Origin: Syntrophomonadaceae bacterium
GTDB lineage: Bacteria > Bacillota > Dethiobacteria > DTU022 > UBA8154
Assembly (NCBI GenBank): GCA_003561325.1
Contig: PWWY01000190.1
Span: 1 to 5,667, forward strand
Direction: 5' to 3'
DNA: 5,667 nucleotides
Made by a program: the position numbers and the translations under genes. Under the pieces are notes generated by a model that did not search any database, was not told the origin of the DNA, and saw only the letters and a program-made list of their open reading frames with translations. Shown here one piece after another: positions 5,324 to 5,667 of this stretch. Each line of letters opens with the position of its first letter. Position 1 is the stretch's first letter.

Positions 5324-5667
5324 CTAGAGGCCCAGGGGCCAGACCCGCATGATCAGGGGGACAGCCACGACAACGATGACGATTTCAAGCGGCAAGCCCA
5401 TGCGCCAGTAGTCTCCAAACTGGTACCCGCCCGGCCCCATCACCAGGGTGTTGGACTGGTGTCCGATTGGGGTCAAGAAGGCGCAGGATGCTCCTATGGC
5501 CACCCCCATTAAAAAGGGGTCGGGGGAAGCACCCATACCGCTGGCAATCCCCAGGGCAATGGGAGCCATGAGGACCGCGGCGGCGGCATTGTTAACCAGG
5601 TCCGAGAGAAACATGGTGGCTACCAGGACAATCGTAAGGGTGGCCCAGGGGGCAATTTGGCCGGCTA
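5324..5667 (-). CDS. SLC13/DASS-type membrane transporter, C-terminal part (runs off the window)
   Basis: 113 codons are visible before the window edge, with the stop at 5326-5324. The frame stays open to base 5667, upstream of the internal ATG at 5614, so the true start is outside. The peptide holds three or four hydrophobic segments: WATLTIVLVATMFLSDLV, AAAVLMAPIALGIA, a re-entrant-like AIGASCAFLTPIG, and a last helix ending VVVAVPLIMRVW. Two family marks are present: LVNNAAAAVLMAP, and TPIGHQSNTLVMGPGGYQFGD, with an SNT motif like that which binds cation and substrate in the divalent anion/sodium symporter group. Proteins of this branch often carry TrkA-C domains in the middle and import sulfate, dicarboxylates or other anions, but the substrate cannot be read from this end. 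It converges on gatB with 55 bases between the stops. Confidence 0.85.
   Translation of the reverse strand, partial: AGQIAPWATLTIVLVATMFLSDLVNNAAAAVLMAPIALGIASGMGASPDPFLMGVAIGASCAFLTPIGHQSNTLVMGPGGYQFGDYWRMGLPLEIVIVVVAVPLIMRVWPLGL

Overview
The window (5,667 bases, moderately GC-rich) carries four complete genes and two partial ones from what looks like a Gram-positive anaerobe of the Bacillota (Clostridia-like). This is inferred from purine-rich Shine-Dalgarno sites, use of TTG and GTG starts, a consensus sigma-A promoter, a classical stem-plus-T-run terminator and a zinc-cysteine type GatB. The species cannot be told from the sequence alone.

Layout: (1) 1-102, minus strand, is the N-terminal 34 codons of a diacylglycerol/lipid kinase family protein that leaves the window. 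(2) 207-231 is a strong bidirectional intrinsic terminator. (3) 274-1749, minus strand, is an asparagine synthetase (AsnB type). (4) 1750-1984 is a divergent control region with a perfect TTGACA-17-TATAAT promoter for the synthetase and an imperfect palindrome over its predicted start point. (5) 1985-5268, plus strand, is a gatC-gatA-gatB operon for the tRNA-dependent amidotransferase GatCAB. (6) 5324-5667, minus strand and convergent, is the C-terminal end of an SLC13/DASS-type membrane transporter.

The remarkable point is that two unrelated glutamine-dependent amidating systems, encoded back to back, have both lost their glutaminase half while keeping the synthetic half. The AsnB protein begins Met-Ser-Gly-Ile instead of Met-Cys-Gly-Ile, and the other glutamine-site residues are also changed, yet its ATP-pyrophosphatase/aspartate-amidating domain looks intact. 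GatA keeps the amidase-family framework but lacks the catalytic lysine, the cis-serine loop and the serine nucleophile, and also the glutamine-binding residues. GatB, the kinase/transamidase subunit, is largely canonical. All frames are open and the operon is tightly built, so this does not look like decay.

The simplest reading (inference) is a glutamine-independent amidation locus that works with free ammonia or with ammonia from an unidentified partner. It would make free asparagine (AsnB) and Asn-tRNA(Asn) and/or Gln-tRNA(Gln) (GatCAB). A repurposed GatCAB-like complex with a different substrate is the main alternative.
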